Shown: positions 32,338 to 40,565 of the stretch, piece after piece
Numbering within the stretch: the first letter of the stretch is position 1
Layout of the letters: each line of letters opens with the position of its first letter
IMG/VR virus record: IMGVR_UViG_3300008952_000105
Location: 1 to 42,118 of that record
Origin: a virus
Strand: one strand, 5' to 3'
Length of the DNA: 42,118 nt
The notes under the pieces: model-generated
What the model saw: only the letters and a program-made list of their open reading frames with translations
Told to the model about the DNA's origin: nothing
Database searches by the model: none
Program-made: the position numbers and the translations under genes

Positions 32338-32512
32338 CGAATATATACAAGGTGTTTATGAAGAAATATTTGCCATGAAACATCACGGAGGTTGGAGCTT
32401 CATAGAAGCGTATAACCTGCCAATTCAAATTAGGAGATGGTTTCTGAGAAGAATCCAGCAACAATTTGAGGAGGAGGCAGATGAGTTGGAAAAAGCATCT
32501 AAGAAAAGATAG
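32315..32512 (+). CDS. Small overlapping protein, tail-assembly chaperone-like partner
   Basis: The frame is +1 relative to the gp26-like gene. The likely start is GTG at 32315, 12 bases after GGAGG, giving 65 residues and a 23-base overlap; the frame is open back to 32246. The sequence YEEIFAMKHHGGWSFIEAYN followed by LPIQIRRWFLRRIQQQFEEE is a pattern I recall from short proteins that follow gp26-type genes in T4-type phages. The C-terminus is a charged helix. Alternatively it is reached by a +1 shift at GGG-TAA at the end of the upstream gene. A partner role with the gp26-like protein is inferred from coupling. Confidence 0.65.
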   Translation: MTSFGLGNEYIQGVYEEIFAMKHHGGWSFIEAYNLPIQIRRWFLRRIQQQFEEEADELEKASKKR

Positions 32513-32546
32513 CAATTTTGGGGTCTTTGTGGACCCCATTTGCTAT
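32509..32546 (+). terminator. Long hairpin, weak terminator or processing site
   Basis: The inner stem TGGGGTC/GACCCCA has a 6-base loop. The outer stem ATAGCAA/TTGCTAT pairs the two flanks, with a small asymmetric bulge. Only TTTAAAG follows, so termination would be partial. It overlaps the stop of the gene ending at 32512 and runs into the next late-motif. Confidence 0.5.
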
Positions 32547-32560
32547 TTAAAGACTAATTA
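32543..32560 (+). promoter_or_regulatory. Paired late-promoter-like motifs CTATTTA and CTAATTA
   Basis: CTATTTA (32543-32549) and CTAATTA (32554-32560) lie in tandem, the second 37 bases before the GTG start at 32598. Both spellings of the motif in one gap is unusual. The first overlaps the 3' arm of the preceding hairpin. Confidence 0.5.
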
Positions 32561-32597
32561 ATATGATGAGTCTATATTTTTTTACAGGAGAGTAATT

Positions 32598-32915
32598 GTG
32601 TCTGAAAACAATACAGAAGAAATCGTGGTAGATTTTACTAATTTGAACGAAGAGTTGGGTATGAATCAGCTCGCGGCACAAATACAAAGACTAATGAATA
32701 TAGTGATGACAGGTACTTATTATCCCGCAACGATAAAGGGTAACCCTATGCAAATAGATAGGTTTAGTCGCGCAATGGCTGCAGAAAGAGATTACGTGGT
32801 AGCCTACAACAAGTATGGGCTAAACAATCCTAGAACCTACAGAAACCGATACAAGCTCGATTCGGCAGTCCGAAAGTTTGAAAAGGACACAGGTATAGTT
32901 TGGCCTTTCAAATAG
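32598..32915 (+). CDS. Hypothetical protein before the tape measures
   Basis: A 105-residue protein from GTG at 32598, 7 bases after GGAG. Helical: NEELGMNQLAAQIQRLMNIV and RFSRAMAAERDYVVAYNKYG, followed by a basic helix and the end FEKDTGIVWPFK. I recall similar short proteins with a terminal WPFK from marine myoviruses, function unknown. It shares a transcription unit with the first tape-measure-like gene, so a role in tail assembly is likely but not shown. Confidence 0.55.
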   Translation: MSENNTEEIVVDFTNLNEELGMNQLAAQIQRLMNIVMTGTYYPATIKGNPMQIDRFSRAMAAERDYVVAYNKYGLNNPRTYRNRYKLDSAVRKFEKDTGIVWPFK

Positions 32916-32935
32916 ACCTGGGGAGGACCGATTGA

Positions 32936-35900
32936 GTGGCTAGCAAGAGGGAAATTAAAGAATTATTAAGAAAAGCGTTAGGCTCTACAATGAGCGAGGC
33001 AGAGCTGAAATCTCTTGCCGACGCTCTTAGTAGTGGTGGCTCTTCTGCCCCCGATGCCGAAATCACCGAAGAATTTTTACAAGCACAAATAAAGTTAAAT
33101 GAAGAGCTGGGTAGGACGAAAGAAGCTCTAGAAGCGTTAGAAAGACTAAGAGCCAGAGAAGTAAATCAGCAGCAAGATATCGCATCCCAATTGGACGAAA
33201 ACGGACAATTAAATAAAGAAGAGGTCGAGAGGTTAAAGGAGAGAGAACAAGCCCTGAAGGATGTCGGGGCAGAGATTGATGGATATAATAGAAGAAAGCA
33301 GGAATCGGCAGAACAAGACAGGTCTCTAGGATCTTTGGCTCAAAATGTTGCACTAAGTTACTATAACATGGCAGACGCCGGTGTAACAGTCACGGGTGTT
33401 TTTGGCAAACTAAAGGGCTCATACAAGGCAGTATCTAAGTCCTTTCAAGATATATCAAAGGCTAATGATAAGTTTACAGCTTCCATGGATGTCGCCAAGG
33501 GCGCGATGCAAGCAGCTTTTAACAGTAGGGCAGCACAGTCAATAAGGAAGCAGGGTGACATCCTTAATCAAGTCACCATGCAAGCCCAGCGATGGTCGGA
33601 TATTTCCAAGACCATGCAGATTACTAATCAGCAGATATATAAGCAAACAGGTCAAATAACAAAAAATAACATAGAGCTTTCAATGAGGTTGGGAAAGATC
33701 GGGGATTCGACAAAGTCTCTCTTGATGGAAGATAAGGCTCTCGTTTCCGCGCAAGTTGAATTAAGAAACGCTTACGCATTTTTTGGACAGGAGAATAGAA
33801 AAACTCAAGACCAAATAGTAAAGACAACAGCCTTGATGGAAAAGGCGGGAGTTTCTGCAGCAACAACAGCGGAAAATTATGAGCTTTTCAGGAAGTCTTT
33901 TGGTCTTTCTGGAGAGCAGGCAGAAGAGGCAAGTCGCAGTTTGTTGGACCTATCCAGAGAACTGGGTCAATCGCCACAAAAGGTTGCTCAAGACTTTTCT
34001 AAGGCAAAAAACTTTATAGCGACTTACGGCAGGGATGGCAAGAAGCAGTTTACTAAAATGGCTGCCATTTCCGGTAAGCTGGGAATCTCAGTAGATGCGA
34101 TAATGAAGAGTATGGATAGTATGGATACGCTTACAGGAGCAGCAAAGGCATCAGCTGCGCTAAATGCTGTATTAGACTTGAATCCTCAAGATAGAATATC
34201 TCAGGTAATGCTAAATCAGGCTCGTGGAGCAGAGAAATTTAGGATAATTTCCGACGCTATAGTGAAAAGCAAGCATGATCTGTCAGACTCACATCAGAGG
34301 GGCAGACTGAGGGAGGCGGCAACAGCAACAGGTCTCAAAGAGTCTGAAATACTTAAAATTCAAAAATTAGGTAAAAAGGGCACGCAAGACTTAGAAAAAT
34401 ATATTAGTGGTCTTGTTGCCAAGCAGGAAAAGGGGGCAACGTCAACTAAGGAGATTGACAAGCAGAACGCTAGAGCAATGACTGCGGACGAAAAGGCTAA
34501 CAAAGGACTGCAGGAGAGCCAAACACAAGCAGTGGAAATGGTTGCAAGTCTCCAGACCACCATGGCTGAGAACGTTTGGGCAGTTAAAGCTTTTTCGGCA
34601 GTCTTTAGTGCTCTGGGGATGATTGGTCCTGCAATTCAAGGCATCCGTGGCGCAAGGACCGGCGCTGCAGCGGCTAAAGCAGCAGGTAAGAGTGGTCTCA
34701 AGGGAGGTCTCGCAGGAGCCGTAGGTGGCGCAGCCCGAGCCGCAGGTGCAATGAGGGTTTATGTTGTAAACACTTCTGACTTCGGCGGCGGCATGGGTGG
34801 CGGCGGAGGCGGAGGCGCAGGCGGACTCCCCGGCGGTGGCGGAGGAGGAGGCGGTGGTGGTCTTGTAGACACGGCTATTACCACAGCTTTTCTGGCCGAC
34901 GACGCGATAGACACGGTTAGGGCGGCTCATAGTGTTATGCCTCAGAGTGTAAAAACCAAGCTGGCAGTAGAGGGCGCTAAGGTTTCTACAAAGGCTAGTC
35001 AAGTCGGCTCCAAGGCAATCTCAGAAATTGTTAAAAAGGCTCCAAAAACAGCGTCATGGCTTCAGCGCATCGGTAGCAAGATTGGTAGTTTTGCTCCTAA
35101 GATGGGATCCTGGGCTTCCGCAATCGCTAAACGCATACCTGGAGTAGCGTCGATTTTTCAAGGAGCTGATGCCTATGACAGATATAAGAGGGGTGATTAC
35201 TCTGGCGCGATTATGCAAGGTGTCGGCGCAGCTACTGGTATTTTTACTGGTGGACTCACAAATTTACTTTTTGAAGGCTTGACAATGGCTAAAGATGAGG
35301 GAGCTGGGGATTGGGCAGCGCGACAATTTGGCACAGATCCATTTAATCCCTTTGCCGGCACGCCCATGGACGCAGAAAGACATAGGTCTATGGAAGAAAA
35401 ATATAAAGCAAAGGGAATGGACAAGGAAGGACACGGTCAATTTGGCCCAATTATTAAGCTATTGGAAGCAACAGGTCAAGGAGAGATGGCGCACACAAAA
35501 TGGATGCGTGATTATCAAAAAAAGGTCTCTACACCCATGGTTAAAGCAACCATGGAAAGGTCAAAGGCTGGAAAAGATGACCCATACGGAACTAAGGATA
35601 TGTGGAAATTTGTCACGTCCGGATTCGATGGTCAAAAGCTAAGAGAATCTGATTACGCGAAGGACTTAAAGCCACACTTGACCGCAGCGAGGAAACCTGC
35701 GAAAACAAGTAAAGTTAAAACGAAGGACGAAGCAGCTTCCTCTTCCCAATCGTCGGCTCTAGACGCAGCCAGTTCTGCATCGGAACAAGCCGTGCGAGTC
35801 AAAACCATGTCGGCAGATCTTGCCACTCCGAAAGCACTAGATGACTTTGAATTCGGCGGCCGCGCAATAAAGGATGTGAAGGAAGGTGGGCTCCTGGCTG

Positions 35901-36022
35901 ATAAGCTGGAGAGACTTATACAGTTGGCAGATATGGTGGATGAAGAGATCGTGATTCAGGTTGGGAGCAAGACAATAGCGAAAGCCACGTTGTCAGCAAT
36001 GAATAACAATATTTATAATTAA
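32936..36022 (+). CDS. Tape measure-like protein 1 (Gly-rich hinge)
   Basis: A 1028-residue protein from GTG at 32936, 9 bases after GGGGAGG. Residues 1-about 130 are an amphipathic helix (KREIKELLRKALGSTMSEAE) and coiled coil. About 130-600 are long helices, typical of tape measures. About 620-645 is a poly-Gly hinge. About 720-800 has hydrophobic Gly/Ala-rich segments, and the C-terminus ends GLLADKLERLI and a final MNNNIYN. The position after the tail tube and gp26-like genes, the length and the helical nature indicate the ruler protein that sets tail length. It is a full-length paralog of the next gene. T4 gp29 has 590 residues, so a longer tail would be expected. Confidence 0.75.
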   Translation: MASKREIKELLRKALGSTMSEAELKSLADALSSGGSSAPDAEITEEFLQAQIKLNEELGRTKEALEALERLRAREVNQQQDIASQLDENGQLNKEEVERLKEREQALKDVGAEIDGYNRRKQESAEQDRSLGSLAQNVALSYYNMADAGVTVTGVFGKLKGSYKAVSKSFQDISKANDKFTASMDVAKGAMQAAFNSRAAQSIRKQGDILNQVTMQAQRWSDISKTMQITNQQIYKQTGQITKNNIELSMRLGKIGDSTKSLLMEDKALVSAQVELRNAYAFFGQENRKTQDQIVKTTALMEKAGVSAATTAENYELFRKSFGLSGEQAEEASRSLLDLSRELGQSPQKVAQDFSKAKNFIATYGRDGKKQFTKMAAISGKLGISVDAIMKSMDSMDTLTGAAKASAALNAVLDLNPQDRISQVMLNQARGAEKFRIISDAIVKSKHDLSDSHQRGRLREAATATGLKESEILKIQKLGKKGTQDLEKYISGLVAKQEKGATSTKEIDKQNARAMTADEKANKGLQESQTQAVEMVASLQTTMAENVWAVKAFSAVFSALGMIGPAIQGIRGARTGAAAAKAAGKSGLKGGLAGAVGGAARAAGAMRVYVVNTSDFGGGMGGGGGGGAGGLPGGGGGGGGGGLVDTAITTAFLADDAIDTVRAAHSVMPQSVKTKLAVEGAKVSTKASQVGSKAISEIVKKAPKTASWLQRIGSKIGSFAPKMGSWASAIAKRIPGVASIFQGADAYDRYKRGDYSGAIMQGVGAATGIFTGGLTNLLFEGLTMAKDEGAGDWAARQFGTDPFNPFAGTPMDAERHRSMEEKYKAKGMDKEGHGQFGPIIKLLEATGQGEMAHTKWMRDYQKKVSTPMVKATMERSKAGKDDPYGTKDMWKFVTSGFDGQKLRESDYAKDLKPHLTAARKPAKTSKVKTKDEAASSSQSSALDAASSASEQAVRVKTMSADLATPKALDDFEFGGRAIKDVKEGGLLADKLERLIQLADMVDEEIVIQVGSKTIAKATLSAMNNNIYN
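34783..34861 (+). repeat. Poly-glycine coding tract
   Basis: A GGN-rich stretch encoding an almost pure glycine run of about 26 residues (broken by Met, Ala and Leu-Pro) within tape-measure-like protein 1. It is absent from the paralog, which has a Lys/Arg-rich region at the same place. Its local GC content is far above the surrounding sequence. Confidence 0.85.
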
Positions 36023-36024
36023 AG

Positions 36025-36031
36025 CTAATTA
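36025..36031 (+). promoter_or_regulatory. Late-promoter-like motif CTAATTA (before tape measure 2)
   Basis: CTAATTA within AAAGCTAATTACTTAG in the 41-base gap between the paralogs, 32 bases before the TTG start at 36064. It gives the second copy its own promoter candidate. Confidence 0.55.
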
Positions 36032-36063
36032 CTTAGTGAGGGAATCATCGGGAGAAGATCAGG

Positions 36064-39000
36064 TTGGCAAGCATTAATGAAATTAAGGCACTACTAAGAA
36101 AGGCTCTGGGCACCAGGGTCACAGAGAAAGAATTAGACACTCTGGCAGCCACTATTAGTGCCAAGAGTGAGACGTCCGCTAAAGCGGGAGGTTCTCAAGA
36201 ACTCCTTGAAGGGCAAATAGCTTTAAATAAGGAGTTGGGTAGGACGAAAGAGGCTTTAGAGGCACTCCTCGCTCTCAGGTCGGAAGAGGCAGCCCAGCAG
36301 GCTGAAGTCGCATCACAATTAGATGAAAACGGAAACCTAGATAGAGAGCAGATAGATCTGTTGAAACAGAAGGAGGCTGCCTACAAAGAAGTCCAGCAAG
36401 AACTGGACAATCTTAATCGCCAAAAAGAAGAATCGGCAGAATTAGATAGAGCCCTGGGATCTTTGGCTCAGAATGTTGCACTAAGTTACTATAATATGGC
36501 AGACGCCGGTGTAACAACACAGGCTGTGTTTGGGAAGATAAAAAGCGGCGCTTCAAGCGTTGGAAAATCTTTAAAGGAAATTGCAAAATCTAACAACAAA
36601 TTAGCGGCATCGATGCAGGCCGCTGGCGGCGCAATGAAGTCAGTTTTCAATAGTGAAATGGCTCAAAGTGTAAGAAAGCAAGGAGATGTCTTAAATCAAG
36701 TAACCATGCAAGCCCAGAGGTGGTCAGACATCTCCAAGACACTTCAAACACAGAATCAGCAGATATATCAGCAAACCGGACTACTCACTAAAGACAATAT
36801 GCAGTTGGCAGCTAGTCTTTCAGAGATAGCAGATAGCACAAAGTCTCTTCAATTAGCCGACGAGTCCCTGGTTGCAGCTAAAATAGAATTACAAAATCAG
36901 TTTGCCTTTTTTAACAAGGAATCCATACAGTCTCAAACGGAAATATTGAAAACCACCGCACTCCTAGAAAAGGCGGGCGTTTCAGCAGGCACAACAGCGG
37001 AAAACTACGATTTCTTCAGAAAGTCTTTGGGACTTTCAAGTGCCGAGGCAGCAGAAAACAGTAGAAAACTTCTAGATGTGGCAAGGAATCTGGGACAATC
37101 ACCTGAGAAGATCGCCCAGTCTTTCTCGCAAGGAAGAAAATATATTTCCAGATTCGGCAGAGACTATATGAAGACATTTACGAAAATGGTCGGCGTCTCC
37201 GGTAAATTGGGAATCGAGGTTGACAAGCTACTAGGATCACTGGATTCGATGGAGACCATTTCAGGCGCAGCAGAGGCTGCTGGTCGACTTAGCAGTCTTT
37301 TGAAGGTGAACATCAAGGGTGGCGCAGCCAACCTCCTCACGGGCGACTATGAGAGTAAATTAAGAACAATTGCTGACGCGTTTCAAAGGACGGAAGTGGA
37401 CCTCACTGATGCAAGAAATAGAGGTGCACTCAGGCAAACGGCAGAACAACTAGCACTTGATGAGTCTGAAATTCTTAAAATATACAGAGCTGCCAAAGAA
37501 GGAACAATAGAAAAAACAATAAACAATATGGCAAAGGTCCAAGACAAGTCTACCACTACTGCCGCAGAGTTAGACAAGCAGAACAGAAAAGCCATGACTG
37601 CAGACCAGCTGGCGAAAAAGGAGCTAGAGAAGGGTCAACTGGGTATGGTGAAGGCAATGGGCAAGCTTCAAACAGTGATGGCAGAAAATGTTATGCTAAT
37701 AAAGGGATTGGCAGCAGCATTTAGTGCAGCCACCACTATAGGTACAGCAGTTTCTGCTGGAAAGTCTGCACTTGACAGGTTTAGACAAGCGAGAAAATCA
37801 GGAATGAGCCCAGGCAAAGCTCTCTTGTCTGCCGGTGCTAGTGGTATCTCATCGGCAGCCAACACGGCTGGCGCTTTAAGGGTCTTCGTGGTGAACGCTG
37901 ATGAGTTCCCTAGTGGTGGAGGCATGGGCGGCGATGACTTTGGTCTAGATGACCTCGACGGTCCTGAACCAGCACTAGAAAACTGCAGTGGATTGAAGGG
38001 AAAGGCTAAAAAGAGATGCAAAAAGAGGCGAAGAAGGCAGAAGAAGAAGAGGGACAAAAGACGTAAAAAGAATAAAAAGTCAAGATCTAAGTCCTCTCGT
38101 CGCTCGAAAAAACCCCGATCCAAAATAAGGGGAGGGGGGAAAGGAAGAGGCATCGGCAGGCTTCTTACAGGACTTGGCTCTACGACTTCATTGATGGGTG
38201 ATATGGGTGGTGTTACAAGCCTGGTAGATAATGTGTCATTCGGCAAGGGCGGCTCAACACCACCACAGGAAATAGGAAAAAAGGCAGCCAAGAAAAAAGT
38301 AACAAAAGATGTAGCGAAGGCAACCTCCCAGAGCGCTGCCAAGGGATTGGGGGTAAGAGGCGCGATGATGGGAGCCGGAAAGTTTGCCGGCAAGTTGATC
38401 CCAGGAGTGGGAGCCGGCTTATTCGCATATGATGCACAACGTCGGTGGACCGGCGGCGATAAACTCGGAGCCTCTCTTGCAGCAGTCGGAGGAGTCGCCT
38501 CGCTGGTTCCAGGAATTGGTACAGCAATCGCCGGCGGTATCGAAGCTATAAATCTAAGCAGAGATGCTCTAGAGGCATATAGACCAGAATGGCTAGACAA
38601 GGCAGACAGTTTTACGAGGTCCATACCTGTCTTGGGCAGCTTGTATTCTGGAGTCATGGGTCTTTTTGGTGATGACAAGAAGAAAAGTCGACGCAAGAAA
38701 AGTTACAAAGTCCCAACCGGACTGCCTCCATCAAAGGACCCTGCGCACTCAGCCGCCCGCTCCGATTGGAAGAGCAAATCGAAGACAGAAAAGCAAAGCT
38801 ATTGCGATAAGAACACAAACCCACCTTACGGCGTTGACCCTTTCGCTTGCGGAGACTTAAATCTTGCACGAAGGAAGCAGTTTGACAAACTAGTAAGTGA
38901 GGGCGGCTCCGACGACAAAATTAGGGCCCTTGGCAAGGGCATGGGAATGTCAGATATTAAGATCGGCAAAGCAATTAGGCAGTCCTGGAGCAACAAAGAA

Positions 39001-39252
39001 GCAAGAACAAAAAAGCAAAAGAATGACTTCAGGGGTATATCTGGGGCAGGGTTTAAAAATGAGATTAACGCAAATAGCTCAGATCAGTTGTTGGGTGTCA
39101 AAGAGGGCGGACTGATAGATAGAAAGCTGGAGAGGCTGATTGTTGCTATGACTAAGCTTGCCGAAAGAAAGAGAGTTTCCTTAAACATTGATAAGAAACA
39201 GTTGGCAAAGGTAAATCTGGCAGCAATCAATGACAATATTTACAGGAGTTAG
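36064..39252 (+). CDS. Tape measure-like protein 2 (Lys/Arg-rich insert)
   Basis: A 1062-residue protein. The start is TTG at 36064, fixed by alignment with the first paralog (MASxxEIKxLLRKALG in both) and by GGGAG 9 bases upstream. The two align along the whole length, with shared blocks such as LDRALGSLAQNVALSYYNMAD and QVTMQAQRWSDISKT. At residues about 645-695 it has an extremely basic segment (KKRCKKRRRRQKKKRDKRRK core) where copy 1 has poly-Gly. Hydrophobic Gly-rich segments follow (LIPGVGAGLFAYDAQRRWTG). The end, GLIDRKLERLI and INDNIYRS, matches copy 1. It could be a second ruler, a partner inside the tube, or a diverged copy with a DNA-contacting role; the sequence does not decide. 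Confidence 0.72.
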   Translation: MASINEIKALLRKALGTRVTEKELDTLAATISAKSETSAKAGGSQELLEGQIALNKELGRTKEALEALLALRSEEAAQQAEVASQLDENGNLDREQIDLLKQKEAAYKEVQQELDNLNRQKEESAELDRALGSLAQNVALSYYNMADAGVTTQAVFGKIKSGASSVGKSLKEIAKSNNKLAASMQAAGGAMKSVFNSEMAQSVRKQGDVLNQVTMQAQRWSDISKTLQTQNQQIYQQTGLLTKDNMQLAASLSEIADSTKSLQLADESLVAAKIELQNQFAFFNKESIQSQTEILKTTALLEKAGVSAGTTAENYDFFRKSLGLSSAEAAENSRKLLDVARNLGQSPEKIAQSFSQGRKYISRFGRDYMKTFTKMVGVSGKLGIEVDKLLGSLDSMETISGAAEAAGRLSSLLKVNIKGGAANLLTGDYESKLRTIADAFQRTEVDLTDARNRGALRQTAEQLALDESEILKIYRAAKEGTIEKTINNMAKVQDKSTTTAAELDKQNRKAMTADQLAKKELEKGQLGMVKAMGKLQTVMAENVMLIKGLAAAFSAATTIGTAVSAGKSALDRFRQARKSGMSPGKALLSAGASGISSAANTAGALRVFVVNADEFPSGGGMGGDDFGLDDLDGPEPALENCSGLKGKAKKRCKKRRRRQKKKRDKRRKKNKKSRSKSSRRSKKPRSKIRGGGKGRGIGRLLTGLGSTTSLMGDMGGVTSLVDNVSFGKGGSTPPQEIGKKAAKKKVTKDVAKATSQSAAKGLGVRGAMMGAGKFAGKLIPGVGAGLFAYDAQRRWTGGDKLGASLAAVGGVASLVPGIGTAIAGGIEAINLSRDALEAYRPEWLDKADSFTRSIPVLGSLYSGVMGLFGDDKKKSRRKKSYKVPTGLPPSKDPAHSAARSDWKSKSKTEKQSYCDKNTNPPYGVDPFACGDLNLARRKQFDKLVSEGGSDDKIRALGKGMGMSDIKIGKAIRQSWSNKEARTKKQKNDFRGISGAGFKNEINANSSDQLLGVKEGGLIDRKLERLIVAMTKLAERKRVSLNIDKKQLAKVNLAAINDNIYRS

Positions 39253-39259
39253 CTAGTTA
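39253..39259 (+). promoter_or_regulatory. Variant late-promoter-like motif CTAGTTA
   Basis: CTAGTTA, one base off the common motif, 22 bases before the ATG at 39282 and directly after the tape measure 2 stop. A weaker candidate for the baseplate operon. Confidence 0.3.
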
Positions 39260-39281
39260 GAATATGGAGGAAAGTTAAGCC

Positions 39282-40217
39282 ATGACAGGATTTGCCAGAA
39301 AGAATATCGAGAAAAAGCTAGGATGGTCGATTGAATTTCAACATATTTTAACAGGTCGAAGAGTCGGATTCCAGGCGTTTGTAACAGACTACTCTGATAC
39401 ATACACTCAAGAGTGGAGTACGCAAAACGTATACGGAAGAATGGATCCTCTGTTAAACTTTGGCGGAACACAAAGAAAGATCACGTTTGCTTGGGACGTC
39501 GTTTCTGGGGACTACAAAGAGGCAAAAGCCAATTTAGCAAAGATGGAGTTATTGGCTAAGATGATGTACCCGACTTATACTGTGAACAGACAAGGCAAGG
39601 CGACCCAAACGGCTGGCGCGGATATCGAAACAAAGGGTGCCGCCATTCATACAATTAACGGTGCCCCGCTCATGAGAGTTAGATTTACAAACTTGTTAAA
39701 AGATGCGAACACTGGAAAGATCGGTTTATTGGGTGCCCTTCAAGAAGGAATAAGTTTTAAGCCAGTCCTCGACGCCGGATTTGTAACAAAAGGTCCGGGA
39801 GAAGCAATTCCTAAAATATATTCCTTGAATGCTTCTCTGACTGTTTTGCACGAACATGAATTAGGCTGGGCCGGCGGCGACGGTGCAGGCGAATGGCTGG
39901 GCGCTGACACTTTTCCTTATGGCTTGGGAGCAGGCACCACGCCAGACCGCAGCGGAGAATATAACATGGAGTGGGAGGCACAATATGCTCAATATAAATC
40001 ATACTTTGATCAAACCCCCGCCGCCGGCGGTACCTCCGCGCAAGCACCTATGTCTGTTACTTCCGAAGATGTGAATTCTCTCCCTGGCGAAGGCGGAGTA
40101 ACCACTGCCCCGAATGCGAGCACAGAAGTGGAAGGAGTGAATCAGTCAAGCGAGGCAAACCGACAAGCAGCCATTCAGGTGAATAACCTTCTCGGTGGCT
40201 TTGGATTTACGGAGTAA
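39282..40217 (+). CDS. Baseplate / tail-tube cap or initiator candidate
   Basis: A 311-residue protein with GGAGG before the ATG. A strand-rich body contains WSIEFQHILTGRRVGFQAFV, then DPLLNFGGTQRKITFAWDVV, and a helix AKANLAKMELLAKMMYPTY that ends the conserved part. The C-terminal 100 residues are Gly/Ser/Ala-rich and probably flexible. In T4-type genomes the genes after the tape measure are gp48 (tube cap) and gp54 (tube initiator), which share a tube-like fold. The strand layout is compatible, but the assignment rests mainly on position. Confidence 0.5.
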   Translation: MTGFARKNIEKKLGWSIEFQHILTGRRVGFQAFVTDYSDTYTQEWSTQNVYGRMDPLLNFGGTQRKITFAWDVVSGDYKEAKANLAKMELLAKMMYPTYTVNRQGKATQTAGADIETKGAAIHTINGAPLMRVRFTNLLKDANTGKIGLLGALQEGISFKPVLDAGFVTKGPGEAIPKIYSLNASLTVLHEHELGWAGGDGAGEWLGADTFPYGLGAGTTPDRSGEYNMEWEAQYAQYKSYFDQTPAAGGTSAQAPMSVTSEDVNSLPGEGGVTTAPNASTEVEGVNQSSEANRQAAIQVNNLLGGFGFTE

Positions 40218-40227
40218 GGATAGGCTT

Positions 40228-40560
40228 ATGAGATACAAAGGCAGAATAGTAAGACCGTCATTCCACCTGGGAAGAGAAAAGAAATTATTAGAAAATCGTG
40301 GGGCAAAAGTGATAGACATGTATGAGACGCCCATAATGCATCACTTGACAAACGACCAGATAGCCCAACTCAATCCCACTCCCCACATATGGAAGCTTGG
40401 AGATAAGTTTTATAAATTGGCTTTTGAGCATTACGGGGACGCTTCTATGTGGTATGTTATAGCATGGTTTAATAAGAAACCAACAGATGGTAATGTAGTA
40501 GTGGGGGAAGTGGTGTATGTGCCTCACCCACTAGAAGATATTATGGCTTATTATAGGTAA
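40228..40560 (+). CDS. Baseplate wedge protein, gp53-like with LysM-type domain
   Basis: The start is the ATG at 40228, 10 bases after the previous stop; an in-frame ATG at 40195 lies inside the previous gene. The product is 110 residues. After a basic N-terminus (MRYKGRIVRPSFHLGREKK), residues about 60-110 read HIWKLGDKFYKLAFEHYGDA followed by MWYVIAWFNKKPTD, then VGEVVYVPHPLE, the helix-strand layout of LysM-like domains found in baseplate gp53. T4 gp53 has 196 residues, so this is a short version. It would clamp wedge subunits around the hub. Confidence 0.75.
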   Translation: MRYKGRIVRPSFHLGREKKLLENRGAKVIDMYETPIMHHLTNDQIAQLNPTPHIWKLGDKFYKLAFEHYGDASMWYVIAWFNKKPTDGNVVVGEVVYVPHPLEDIMAYYR

Positions 40561-40565
40561 ACAGC

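Noticed and set aside
34442-35002. Minus-strand open frame of 186 codons
   Set aside because: It is antisense to the well-supported tape measure-like protein 1, and its Cys/Ser/Thr-rich product is an artefact of the GC-rich poly-Gly region.
37668-38696. Long minus-strand open frame (342 codons) opposite tape measure-like protein 2
   Set aside because: The plus strand here encodes the Lys/Arg-, Gly- and Ala-rich part of a paralog pair, whose codon bias leaves the antisense frame open. No ribosome site, promoter or recognisable domain supports the antisense product.
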